Positions 8,612 to 17,514 of a stretch of DNA of 64,000 nt are shown here, in pieces. The notes under the pieces were generated by a model that saw only the letters and a list, made by a program, of their open reading frames with translations, was not told the DNA's origin and did not search any database. The position numbers and the translations under genes are program-made. Source of the stretch: Pseudomonas sp. M30-35 (lineage in GTDB: Bacteria > Pseudomonadota > Gammaproteobacteria > Pseudomonadales > Pseudomonadaceae); assembly GCF_002163625.1 (NCBI RefSeq), contig NZ_CP020892.1, positions 3,720,001 through 3,784,000 of the forward strand, written 5' to 3'. The stretch's first letter is position 1, and each line of letters starts with the position of its first letter.

Positions 8612-10549
8612 TTAGAAGTTCATACCGAAGCTGAGCGCAGCAAAGTCGCGATCCGACTGAGTGCTGTAATCACCACCGAAGAAGTTGGTATATGACAGGC
8701 TTGCGGTGTAGGTATTCTGATACTCAGCATCAAGCCCCAAACTCACACCTTTACGGCCTTCTTCAAAGTTGGCGCCTGGACCAGGGGAATACCCCTCGAC
8801 ATCATGCGACCAAGAAACGCTTGGCTTGAGGTTGATACCCACCAATGCATCCGGGTAATCCCAGATTGCTCGGGCACGGTAGCCCCAGGAGTTAGCCGTG
8901 GTGAAACCATCGTTATCGCAGTAGCGGCTAACGTTCTTGCCATTCGGGTCACCCAGAGTGCCGGCGTTCAGTGCCTGGCATGATGCAACACCACCGATCT
9001 CTCCCGGCAGCTCACCTGGACCGAAGATAGGGTCGCGGCCATAACGTGTGTCGCTACTGCTCTCAAGGCCACCAACGTGAGTCCAGCCAACCTCACCGAT
9101 CAAGGTCAAGCGGCTTGCACCCATCACCTGATCAATAAAGTGAGTGAAGGTGGTTTGCAGCTGGGTGATTTCTTTACGGCGATAACCTGGCAAATCCTGG
9201 CCTGCCTGACCATCCAACAACGAAGCGTTGTCGTATACCGCGTTGCCACCGATGCTGATGGGGTTCAGACCGGCATACAAAATGTCAGTGGTGTTGAGCT
9301 GAACAGGCGCATTCGGCCGATAGCTCAACTCACCGCTCCACGCTGTGCCGGTAGGCAAGGTGGTCGAGAAGCTCAAGCCATACAAGCGAATGTCTTCCGG
9401 GTACTCAATGTAATAACTACCGTTACCCGCTGTTGCAGCAGCAGCCAAACGCGCGGCTGTAGATGCCCCCACTAAGCCAGCGGCAGAGGTTGCAACTGAG
9501 TTAATGGTATTGGTGGCATCAACTGAAGCACCTTGGCCGCTAAAGATCGGCAACCGGCTGTGGTAGTTCATGAAGTAGGCGCCGAACTCAGTGTCTAGCT
9601 GATCCGCGAAGTAACGGAATGCCACACCGTACTGGCCGCTGTCTCTGGCGTCACGGTCAGGACCGCGTTTCACCACCAAACCTTCATCCCAAGGTGATGG
9701 AGTCACACCTAAGCCAGCACCACCAAGGATGCTGTTGATCAGGTTAATCGCTGCAGGGTCGTTGGACAGCACCGCCAGATTCTGGTCGCAACCATCGGCC
9801 ACGACGTCAGGCTGAGAGAAAAAAGTGCCGCAGTTATCAACCACGGTCTGATCCCACTCAAGCTGATAGAACGCTTCCATCGAGAGGCTGTCTGTCAGGC
9901 TCTGTGATACGTAGAACATGTTGACGGGAATCAGACCTTCCTTGATCTCCGCACCAGGGCGGCGGAAAGCGGAGACATCAACTGGGTTGATCGAGTTGAT
10001 CGAGTTCTGGATGAAGGTACTTTCCCCCCAACTCACAACCTGCTTACCTAAACGCACAGTACCCGGCTGATTGCCGATGGCATAGTTGTGGTAAACGAAG
10101 GCATCGAGGATTTCTGCACCGGAGGCCTGCGCCGCGGTTTTGCGATTGTGATCATCAATATCTTTGAAAGGACGATCTTCGTCTTTCAACTCGAAGTCAT
10201 ACCAATACTTGCCGCGAACAAACACGCCAGTATCGCCATACTTCAACTCAAGGTCGTGAATACCCTTGAAGATTTTAGAAAAGGTTTCGCCGCTCTTGAA
10301 GTTAAGGCGCGAATCATCTGAGGTTTGTGAAAGACCACGACCGCCGTTGTTAGAGCCAATCAGATCTTTGTCAGGACTCTCAGTAGACCAGCTTGCACCG
10401 ACAGAAAGCGAGGAGTCGAACTGCCCCTCTATCTCACCAATGTTGAAGGTCACACCAAATGCAGGTGCGGCAAGAGTAGAAGCGAGGCCTACTGCCAACG
10501 GCAGTTTCGCCAGACGCCACTGTGGACTGATTTTTATTGTCATCGACAC
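8612..10549 (-). CDS. DUF1302 outer-membrane protein
   Basis: The 645-residue protein has a signal peptide ending near TLAAPAFG, then the typical DUF1302 start with GQFDSSLSVGASWS. It has many alternating aromatic/polar beta-strand-like stretches and ends in a phenylalanine (LSFGMNF), as in outer-membrane beta-barrels. Motifs NAYGN-like LRLGKQVVSWGEST and NPVDVSAFRRPG are characteristic of the family. It is first in an operon with DUF1329. The upstream region carries a perfect 14-bp palindrome (10735-10748), suggesting repressor control. It may be a channel or receptor for hydrophobic substrates (inference). Confidence 0.92.
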   Translation of the reverse strand: MSMTIKISPQWRLAKLPLAVGLASTLAAPAFGVTFNIGEIEGQFDSSLSVGASWSTESPDKDLIGSNNGGRGLSQTSDDSRLNFKSGETFSKIFKGIHDLELKYGDTGVFVRGKYWYDFELKDEDRPFKDIDDHNRKTAAQASGAEILDAFVYHNYAIGNQPGTVRLGKQVVSWGESTFIQNSINSINPVDVSAFRRPGAEIKEGLIPVNMFYVSQSLTDSLSMEAFYQLEWDQTVVDNCGTFFSQPDVVADGCDQNLAVLSNDPAAINLINSILGGAGLGVTPSPWDEGLVVKRGPDRDARDSGQYGVAFRYFADQLDTEFGAYFMNYHSRLPIFSGQGASVDATNTINSVATSAAGLVGASTAARLAAAATAGNGSYYIEYPEDIRLYGLSFSTTLPTGTAWSGELSYRPNAPVQLNTTDILYAGLNPISIGGNAVYDNASLLDGQAGQDLPGYRRKEITQLQTTFTHFIDQVMGASRLTLIGEVGWTHVGGLESSSDTRYGRDPIFGPGELPGEIGGVASCQALNAGTLGDPNGKNVSRYCDNDGFTTANSWGYRARAIWDYPDALVGINLKPSVSWSHDVEGYSPGPGANFEEGRKGVSLGLDAEYQNTYTASLSYTNFFGGDYSTQSDRDFAALSFGMNF

Positions 10550-10734
10550 AACTCCATGGTGTTTTATTTTTATTTATGACTCGACTATATCCAGCGTGCA
10601 AAGCGGATTGATCCCTCGAAAGTGTGATTTGCAGAGCCTCAACCACTCTGGCCCAACGGTTTCACCGCACATAGCGATGTACCGCTAAAGCAAGAATGGC
10701 TAGAAAATAGCAATTAGCAAGCCAAACGCTTGTT

Positions 10735-10748
10735 TGACTGATCAGTCA
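10735..10748. promoter_or_regulatory. Perfect 14-bp palindrome TGACTGATCAGTCA, operator candidate
   Basis: The site lies in the 224-bp gap upstream of the DUF1302-DUF1329 operon and just downstream of the acyl-CoA synthetase gene. Its length and full dyad symmetry are typical of TetR/FadR-type operators. No such regulator is encoded next to it, so the binding protein is unknown. Confidence 0.5.
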
Positions 10749-10773
10749 CAGTCAAACCTTCGACTTACACTGG

Positions 10774-12456
10774 TTATAACGTCGACAAAAATTCGCTACC
10801 GGCTGCTTGCCATTGGGCGATATCCACGCGAATTCGTTTCTTATCCAGCTTGCCCACACTGGTCTTGGGAATTTCAGTAACAAGCGCAATTTGCGTTGGA
10901 ATCGCCCACTTATTAATGTGGCCCTGCTCAACAAAAGGCTTGAGATGATCCTTTAGTCCTTTGGCATCCAACTGCTGGCCTTCATGTAGCACTATCAATG
11001 CAAATGGTCGTTCACCCCACTGCGGATCGGCCACTCCCACTACTGCCACTTCACGCACAACGCTGCTGCGACTGATCAGGTCTTCAAGCGCAAGTGATGA
11101 CAACCACTCGCCGCCCGTTTTAATGACATCTTTAATTCGGTCGCGAATATCAATAACGCCCATGCCATCAATCGTCGCAACATCACCGGTATGCATCCAA
11201 CCGTGTTGCCACAACTCCTCACCTTTCTCCGGCTCACGGAAATAGCCTTGCGTTAGCCAAGGCGAACGCAGCACCAACTCACCTTGGGTTTCACCGTCAG
11301 ATGGCAGAATTTTTCCCGCGCTATCCATGATCACCGCTTCAACCATCGGTACAGGAACGCCAGCCTTGATGCGATAGGTAATACGCTCATCTTCGCTGCC
11401 CGCTTGTAACTCCGCGTTGAGGTAGCCACAAGAAATCAACGGGCAGGTCTCTGACATGCCATACGCCGCAGTCAACTGGATACCAGCCGTTTTGGCTGCA
11501 TCGTAAACAGCACGGTTCAACGAACTGCCGCCGATGATCATTTTCATGCCGCCAAAGTCATGGCCCTTGGCGCTTGGGCTGTTGAGCAGCATCTGCAGAA
11601 TGGTCGGAACGCAATGCGAGAAGGTTACTTTTTCTTCGCGAATCAACTTGCACAATAACTCTGGCTCGTAGCGACCCGGATAAACTTGCTTGATCCCAAG
11701 CATGGTCGCCACATACGGAATGCCCCACGCGTGTACGTGAAACATCGGCGTAATAGGCATATAGACATCACTGTTGCCCAGCAATCGTATGCTATCAAGA
11801 GAGCCAACGGTCGTGCCCAATGCGAGCGTGTGCAACACCAACTGACGATGGGTGAAATACACGCCTTTCGGATTACCTGTAGTGCCAGTGGTATAAAAAG
11901 TGGTCGCTACCGAGTTCTCATCAAAATCAGCAAAATCATAACTTGGGCTGGCGCCAGCAAGCAGTTCTTCATATTCGCCAATACAACCTGGGAGATCAGA
12001 AGTTTTAAGCTCTGTATCGGTCAGTAACAGCGTCTTCTCAACAGTGGTCAGTTGATCAGCCAAGCCATTATAGAGTTCGACAAACTCGGTATTTACCAGA
12101 ACAAACTTATCCTCGGCATGGTTCATGGTGTAGAGGATTTGTTCAGAGGAAAGCCGGATATTAATAGTATGCAGCACCGCCCCGATCATCGGCACCGCGA
12201 ACATGCATTCCAGATAACGGTGACTGTCCCAATCCATCACCGCGACGGTATCACCGGCCTTGACCCCCGCCTCGCTCAGAACATTGGCCAAGCGTGCAAT
12301 GCGTTCATTAAGGGTCGTGTAGTCATAACGAACCTGATCGCGATAAACGATTTCACGGGTTTTTTCATAACGCCCTCCTGAAAGCAGCAAGCGCTTTACC
12401 AATAACGGCGACTGATGGGCATTAGCTGAAGGAGGAATTATCCGAGTTTGCAACAT
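10774..12456 (-). CDS. Medium/long-chain fatty-acid CoA ligase (AlkK-like AMP-binding enzyme)
   Basis: The 560-residue protein is an ANL-superfamily adenylate-forming enzyme that would activate a fatty or similar acid to its acyl-CoA with ATP. Visible motifs are the P-loop YTTGTTGNPKG, the MFHVHAWG segment, AAYGMSET, the hinge/aspartate segment HTGDVATID and RIKDVIKTGGEWLS, plus the catalytic lysine region TSVGKLDKKRIR near the end. Sequence features match AlkK-type medium-chain ligases best. The ATG follows AAGG. It is divergent from the thiolase gene at 12651 and lies upstream of DUF1302, consistent with an acyl-chain degradation unit. Confidence 0.92.
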   Translation of the reverse strand: MLQTRIIPPSANAHQSPLLVKRLLLSGGRYEKTREIVYRDQVRYDYTTLNERIARLANVLSEAGVKAGDTVAVMDWDSHRYLECMFAVPMIGAVLHTINIRLSSEQILYTMNHAEDKFVLVNTEFVELYNGLADQLTTVEKTLLLTDTELKTSDLPGCIGEYEELLAGASPSYDFADFDENSVATTFYTTGTTGNPKGVYFTHRQLVLHTLALGTTVGSLDSIRLLGNSDVYMPITPMFHVHAWGIPYVATMLGIKQVYPGRYEPELLCKLIREEKVTFSHCVPTILQMLLNSPSAKGHDFGGMKMIIGGSSLNRAVYDAAKTAGIQLTAAYGMSETCPLISCGYLNAELQAGSEDERITYRIKAGVPVPMVEAVIMDSAGKILPSDGETQGELVLRSPWLTQGYFREPEKGEELWQHGWMHTGDVATIDGMGVIDIRDRIKDVIKTGGEWLSSLALEDLISRSSVVREVAVVGVADPQWGERPFALIVLHEGQQLDAKGLKDHLKPFVEQGHINKWAIPTQIALVTEIPKTSVGKLDKKRIRVDIAQWQAAGSEFLSTL

Positions 12457-12497
12457 TTGGCACCTTTCGACATTCGGGTATTTGAGTGGCTAAGACT

Positions 12498-12511
12498 CTA
12501 GAGCGCTCTAG
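12498..12511. promoter_or_regulatory. Perfect 14-bp palindrome CTAGAGCGCTCTAG
   Basis: The palindrome is centred in the 194-bp gap between the divergent acyl-CoA synthetase and thiolase genes. Such a site could let one dimeric regulator control both. The regulator is not identified. Confidence 0.5.
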
Positions 12512-12650
12512 CAAGGCGCAAATCAACCGAAAGAATGATTTGAAATATGACTCACAAACAGTTTTCAGTCACACTACATGGATCAAGACCATATAAGTCA
12601 CAATTCGTCTTCCATATCGTTTTATACCCTTTGCTTATGAGGTAACAACC

Positions 12651-13825
12651 ATGTCTGAGATTGTCATCGTTAGCGGCGCGCGCACTCCTATGGGCGGCTT
12701 CCAGGGCAGCTTATCCAGCGTTCCAGCAGTTGAACTGGGTGCCACCGTTATTCGTGAAGCAGTCAGCCGTGCTGGCATTGCCCCAAGCGATGTAGAGGAA
12801 GTGATTATGGGCTGCGTGTTACCTGCCGGCCTTAAACAAGGCCCAGCCCGCCAAGCCTCGTTGAACGCAGGTCTGCCAAGCGCAACCGGTTGCACCACAA
12901 TTAACAAGCTCTGCGGCTCGGGCATGAAAGCGGTCATGCTGGCTCACGACCTGCTTAAAGCTGGCAGTAACAAAGTCATGGTTGCTGGCGGTATGGAGAG
13001 CATGTCCAACGCACCCTATATCCTCGAGAAAGCTCGCAATGGCTTGCGTATGGGCCACGGGGAAATCAAGGACCATATGTTTCTCGACGGCTTGGAAGAT
13101 GCACGCACAGGCCGTCTAATGGGTTCTTTTGCTCAAGAAACTGCTGACACACATGGCATTACCCGCGAGGAAATGGACGCCTACGCTATTGAGTCGCTAA
13201 AACGTGCGCAAGCCGCGATCAGCAATGGCTCGCTCGATGCAGAAATCGTCTCGGTGACAGTTAGCAGCCGCAAAGGCGAGGTTGTAATCAAGGATGATGA
13301 GCAGCCGCACAATGCCAACCTGGAGAAAATCCCTAGCCTGCGCCCTGCCTTCAAAAAGGACGGAACCATCACCGCAGCTAACGCCAGCTCCATCTCGGAT
13401 GGCCCTCGGCCCTGGTTATGATGAGCGCTGAAGAAGCAGCCAGGCAAGGCCTCAAGCCACTGGCAAAAATCGTTGGCCATGCAACTCAAAGCCAAGACCC
13501 TAGTGAATTCACGCTGGCGCCAGTTGGCGCAATGACCAACCTATTCAACAAAACAGGCTGGAGCGCAGATCAGGTTGATCTGTTCGAGATTAACGAAGCC
13601 TTTGCCATGGTAACCATGCTGGCAATGCGCGAACACAATCTCGACCACAGCAAGGTCAACATCTATGGAGGCGCTTGTGCTCAGGGCCATCCGGTTGGTT
13701 CTACCGGTTCGCGAATTATTCTGACGCTGATCAATGCCCTGAAAAACACCGGTGGTAAGCGTGGTGTTGCAGCACTGTGTATCGGTGGCGGTGAGGCGAC
13801 TGCAGTCGCGGTTGAACTGCTGTAA
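12651..13825 (+). pseudogene. Acetyl-CoA acetyltransferase (thiolase), split by a one-base frameshift
   Basis: Two frames (12651-13421 and the downstream frame ending at 13825) together make one thiolase of about 391 residues. The first part has the acylated cysteine region NKLCGSGMKAV. The second has EINEAFA, GGACAQGHPVGSTGSR and the C-terminal CIGGGEATAV with the second catalytic cysteine. The break is at about 13401-13405: the text reads GGCCCTCG where an intact homologue would need GGCGCCTCG, so one G appears missing. All catalytic motifs survive, so the damage is recent or a sequence error. The enzyme would condense or cleave acetoacetyl/3-ketoacyl-CoA. Confidence 0.88.
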
Positions 13826-13842
13826 CTACCATCTCTCCAGAA

Positions 13843-13874
13843 CCAGAACGCCCGGCTTTGTCCGGGCGTTCTGG
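13843..13874. terminator. Terminator between thiolase and LysE-type genes
   Basis: Perfect 13-base arms (CCAGAACGCCCGG and its complement) enclose a 6-base loop. The hairpin sits in the convergent gap after the thiolase stop and serves both directions. No long T run follows. Confidence 0.75.
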
Positions 13875-13892
13875 TGTTTATATGCAAGGTTT

Positions 13893-14522
13893 CTAGCGCA
13901 GAGAGGTGAACGCCAGCTTAATACCCAATCCCACCAACACCGCGCCCATCAACCGGTCAAACCAGTGTCCCATCCGAGCGAAGCCAGCACGTACTCGTTG
14001 ATGACTAAACAACATCGCTACCAGGCAAAACCATAAAGCCGTAGCAGCCGCCAAATACCCCCCGTAACCGGCCTGTACCAGCAGTGGCGTGTGTGGATTG
14101 ATCACCACGGTAAACAATGACAAGAAAAATAATGTGGCTTTAGGGTTAAGCCCATTGGTGACAAAACCGGTGACAAAGGCCCCGCGCGCTGAGCGCTCAT
14201 CAACAGGTTTATCCAGATCAAGGCTTGCCGGGTCTGCTGGCTTAGCGCGCAGGGCTTTGATACCGATGTAGACCAAATAAGCCGCAGCCAGCCACTTCAA
14301 TGCATTAAATAGCACGATCGATTGCGATACGATCAGGCCAATGCCGAGCAATGAATAGGCAACATGAACAAAAATACCAGCGCCAACACCAAGGGCAGTA
14401 AAGATCCCTGCACGGCGTCCAGAACCCACGCTTTCGCGAACGACAATCGCAAAGTCTGGGCCCGGGCTGGCGACAGCGAGCAGATGAATTAATGCTACGG
14501 TAAAAAACTCGGCCCAATACAT
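13893..14522 (-). CDS. LysE/RhtB-family amino-acid exporter
   Basis: The product of about 209 residues is a small membrane protein with roughly six hydrophobic segments. It has the family hallmark SPGPDFAIVVRESVGSGRRAG after the first helix, and a conserved FVTGFVTNGLNPKATLFFLS stretch. Members export amino acids or homoserine lactone-like compounds by proton antiport. The MYWAEFF start at 14522 is preferred. A longer in-frame start at 14633 would overlap the divergent hprA gene. The substrate cannot be told from the sequence. Confidence 0.88.
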   Translation of the reverse strand: MYWAEFFTVALIHLLAVASPGPDFAIVVRESVGSGRRAGIFTALGVGAGIFVHVAYSLLGIGLIVSQSIVLFNALKWLAAAYLVYIGIKALRAKPADPASLDLDKPVDERSARGAFVTGFVTNGLNPKATLFFLSLFTVVINPHTPLLVQAGYGGYLAAATALWFCLVAMLFSHQRVRAGFARMGHWFDRLMGAVLVGLGIKLAFTSLR

Positions 14523-14597
14523 GGCAGTCTTCGTTCCCATGAGTCTGTTAGTCTTCAAGACTAAGCCCTTTCCATCCGCAAAATAAAGGTACAACTG

Positions 14598-15563
14598 ATG
14601 AGTAACAGTCACCTCGCAGTTTTTCTCGACCACAGTTCTCTTGATCTCGGTGACCTCGATATGGCGCCGTTGCAGCAGGCCTTTGGCGAGTTACGCGTGC
14701 ATGATCGCACTGCCCCGCAACAGATCATCGAACGCCTGCAAGGTGCTCAAGTAGCCATCATCAACAAGACCGTAATCAATGCGCAGACGCTGAAGGCTTG
14801 CCCTGACCTCAAGCTGATTTTGATATCGGCAACCGGCACTAACAACGTCGATCTCAAGGCCGCGCGCGAACAGGGCGTGACCGTGTGTAACTGCCAGGGT
14901 TACGGCACACCTTCGGTTGCTCAACACACCTTGATGTTGCTGCTGGCAATGGCAACTCGCCTGCCGGATTACCAGCGTGACGTAGCGGCTGGGTTGTGGC
15001 AAAAATCATCGCAGTTTTGTTTGCTTGATTATCCAATCGTTGAACTTGAAGGCAAAACCCTTGGCGTACTCGGCCACGGCGAGCTCGGCGGCGCGGTGGT
15101 TAAACTGGCAGAAGCCTTTGGCATGCGTATTTTAATCGGGCAAATTCCTGGCCGCCCGGCTCGTCCTGATCGCTTACCGCTGGCCGAGCTATTGCCGCAA
15201 GTTGATGCACTGACCTTGCACTGCCCACTGAACGCCGAAACTGAAAACATGCTCGGTGCTGAACAGCTCCAACTGATGAAGCCAACCGCTTACATCATCA
15301 ATACAGCACGCGGCGGTCTGATCAACGAACAAGCGCTAGCCGATACCTTGCGCAGTGGTCATCTGGGTGGGGCTGCAACCGATGTACTCACCCAGGAGCC
15401 ACCGACCAGCGACAACCCTTTGCTGGCGGGTGATATTCCCCGTTTGATCATCACGCCACACAGCGCATGGGGCAGTAAAGAGGCACGCCAACGTATCGTG
15501 GTGCAGATGGCGGAGAACGCTCAAGCATTTTTCAGCGGTGCAGCGCGTCGCGTAGTCAGCTAA
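14598..15563 (+). CDS. hprA: D-2-hydroxyacid dehydrogenase, hydroxypyruvate reductase type
   Basis: The 321-residue cytosolic NAD(P)H-dependent enzyme belongs to the D-isomer 2-hydroxyacid dehydrogenases. It shows the Rossmann motif GHGELGG, the catalytic Arg in NTARGGLI, the catalytic Glu in LTQEPP and the catalytic His in TPHSAWGS. Hydroxypyruvate/glyoxylate reduction is the likely reaction, by resemblance to HprA and by the neighbouring rsmC gene, an arrangement recalled from P. aeruginosa (PA4626-PA4627). The rsmC start follows 30 bp later, so both are probably cotranscribed. Confidence 0.88.
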   Translation: MSNSHLAVFLDHSSLDLGDLDMAPLQQAFGELRVHDRTAPQQIIERLQGAQVAIINKTVINAQTLKACPDLKLILISATGTNNVDLKAAREQGVTVCNCQGYGTPSVAQHTLMLLLAMATRLPDYQRDVAAGLWQKSSQFCLLDYPIVELEGKTLGVLGHGELGGAVVKLAEAFGMRILIGQIPGRPARPDRLPLAELLPQVDALTLHCPLNAETENMLGAEQLQLMKPTAYIINTARGGLINEQALADTLRSGHLGGAATDVLTQEPPTSDNPLLAGDIPRLIITPHSAWGSKEARQRIVVQMAENAQAFFSGAARRVVS

Positions 15564-15593
15564 GCTGCGCGCCTTTTAAATCGAGGAGCGATC

Positions 15594-16592
15594 ATGGACC
15601 CGCGAAGCGAAGTATTGCTGCGACAGGCAGAGTTGTTTGCCGGCCCACTACTCTTGGCGGGACTGCCCAGCGATGATTTGCTCGGGCACCTGCCCGATGC
15701 GCGAAGCTGGAGCTGGCATGCAGGTGACCATGCTCTACTTGAAGCACGCTTTGCCGGGCGCAATCACTTTGGTGTCAGCGCCCCGCAAACCTCAGCAGAA
15801 GCCGGCGTGCTGTTTCTGCCTAAATCCCGTGATCTGACCGAATACCTACTCAACGCTCTGGCCGCAGTGCTGCCTGGACGCGAACTATTCCTGATCGGTG
15901 AAAAACGTGCCGGCATCGAGCGCGCAGCCAAACAGATGGCGGCATTCGGCAAGCCGCGCAAACTCGACAGCGCTCGTCACTGCCAGCTTTGGCAGGTGCG
16001 GGTTGATAATACCCCGCCAACGCCTGACCTGAGTGCATTAGCGCAGCACTACACGCTGCAACTGGCTGACGGCCCATTAACGGTTGTAAGTCTGCCTGGC
16101 GTATTCAGCCACGGGCGCTTGGATGTCGGCAGCCAACTGCTGCTGGAACACCTTGATGGCTTGCAAAGCGGGCACATGCTCGATTTTGGCTGTGGCGCCG
16201 GGGTCCTGGGCTCAGCCCTGAAACGCCGTTATCCAGACAGCCATGTGAGCATGCTTGATGTTGATGCCTTTGCAGTTGCCAGTAGCCGCCTGACGCTGGC
16301 ACAAAACAACCTTGAAGCCGATGTGATCTGTGGCGACGGCATTGACGCCGCGCCGCTTGAGCTAAGCACCATTCTTAGCAACCCACCGTTTCATCAGGGT
16401 GTGCACACGCATTACCACGCCAGCGAAAACCTGCTGCGTCAGGCTGCGAAGCACCTCAAGCCCGGTGGCCAATTACGCATCGTTGCCAACAGCTTCCTGA
16501 AATACCCAGCATTGATCGAACAGCACCTTGGCGCCTGCACGACACAAACCGAGGCCAAGGGTTTTCGTATTTATGACGCACGAAAAAACTGA
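15594..16592 (+). CDS. rsmC: 16S rRNA (guanine-1207-N2)-methyltransferase
   Basis: The 332-residue protein has the two-domain layout of RsmC. A degenerate N-terminal methyltransferase-like domain is followed by a catalytic SAM-binding domain with [10 protein letters not shown], the acidic MLDVDAFA strand and the NPPF motif ([10 protein letters not shown]) of N-methyltransferases. It modifies G1207 of 16S rRNA in the 30S subunit. The ATG at 15594 follows GAGGAG. It probably forms an operon with hprA. Confidence 0.92.
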   Translation: MDPRSEVLLRQAELFAGPLLLAGLPSDDLLGHLPDARSWSWHAGDHALLEARFAGRNHFGVSAPQTSAEAGVLFLPKSRDLTEYLLNALAAVLPGRELFLIGEKRAGIERAAKQMAAFGKPRKLDSARHCQLWQVRVDNTPPTPDLSALAQHYTLQLADGPLTVVSLPGVFSHGRLDVGSQLLLEHLDGLQSGHMLDFGCGAGVLGSALKRRYPDSHVSMLDVDAFAVASSRLTLAQNNLEADVICGDGIDAAPLELSTILSNPPFHQGVHTHYHASENLLRQAAKHLKPGGQLRIVANSFLKYPALIEQHLGACTTQTEAKGFRIYDARKN

Positions 16593-16647
16593 GCGCTTGG
16601 TTAATTCAACTTGCCCAACCTTGCCTGTTTAGGCAGAATGCTCGCGT

Positions 16648-16826
16648 CCTAGGGGAGTAGTCCCCCGCAAGCTCTGCTAAACAGCGAGTTTGCCCGGCGC
16701 TCGTCAACATACTTGGTCAACAGACCATGGCGAGTGCGACCCAGGCCCAAGCGGCCAGCGGTTTGACAAGACCTATGACACGCACACCTTACCCGGGGCG
16801 GGAAGGCTGTACGTGTCATAGCCGTT
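16648..16826 (+). promoter_or_regulatory. yybP-ykoY (manganese) riboswitch
   Basis: The leader of the TMEM165-type gene contains, in order, the conserved elements of this class: GGGGAGTAG (16652-16660), CAACATACTTGG (about 16704-16715), GCGACCCAGG (16736-16745), GGTTTGACAAGACCTATGAC (about 16760-16779), ACCCGGGG and a closing GTCATAGCC (16815-16823). The class senses Mn2+ and turns on Mn export genes. GGGGCGGG at 16795-16802 can pair perfectly with CCCGCCCC at 16831-16838, just before the Shine-Dalgarno GGAAG. That suggests a switch acting on translation start or on termination. Confidence 0.92.
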
Positions 16827-16850
16827 TTGACCCGCCCCTTCGGAAGCCTG

Positions 16851-17435
16851 ATGCTTGAATCTCTAACCGTCCCAACCCTGATCGTTGCCTTGGCTGAAAT
16901 CGGCGATAAGACGCAACTGCTTGCGCTGTTGCTGGCTGCGCGCTTTCGCAAACCCTGGCCAATTATCGCCGGTATCATCGTGGCAACACTGGCCAACCAT
17001 TTTGTCGCGGGTGCCGTCGGTAATTGGGTTGCGGGGTTCTTCTCCCCTGCCACGCTAAGCTGGGTGCTGGCAGTCTCGTTTATCGCCGTGGCGTTATGGA
17101 CATTGGTGCCAGATAAACTCGATGACGATGAAGCATCAGGCCTCAAGCGTTATGGACCCTTCCTGACGACCTTGATCGCATTCTTTCTAGCTGAGATGGG
17201 CGATAAGACCCAAGTCGCGACGGTGATGCTGGCAGCGCAATATCCACATTTCATTTTGGTTGTCATCGGCACCACGCTGGGCATGTTGATTGCCAACGTA
17301 CCTGTGGTTCTGGCAGGTAACTTTGCAGCTGAACGCCTGCCACTCACCCTGATTCGCCGTTTGGCGGCAAGCGCCTTCGCGGTCCTGGCGGTGTATGCGA
17401 TCTATCAAGCACTCAAGTTCAGCGGTTATTTATAA
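16851..17435 (+). CDS. TMEM165/GDT1 (UPF0016) family cation transporter, probable Mn2+ exporter
   Basis: The 194-residue membrane protein has the two signature repeats of the family: EIGDKTQLLALLLAARF near the start and EMGDKTQVATVMLAAQY in the second half. It has about six transmembrane segments. Bacterial members export manganese, and the upstream yybP-ykoY riboswitch strongly supports that role here. The ATG at 16851 is preceded by GGAAG. An upstream in-frame TTG at 16827 is unlikely because it falls inside the riboswitch expression platform. Confidence 0.9.
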   Translation: MLESLTVPTLIVALAEIGDKTQLLALLLAARFRKPWPIIAGIIVATLANHFVAGAVGNWVAGFFSPATLSWVLAVSFIAVALWTLVPDKLDDDEASGLKRYGPFLTTLIAFFLAEMGDKTQVATVMLAAQYPHFILVVIGTTLGMLIANVPVVLAGNFAAERLPLTLIRRLAASAFAVLAVYAIYQALKFSGYL

Positions 17436-17514
17436 TCGACCCAGAAGTTGAAGGCATTCGCTCAGGTTGCGCAGTTATTGGATATATCCAGCTGCGTCGC
17501 CTGAGCAAGCACGA

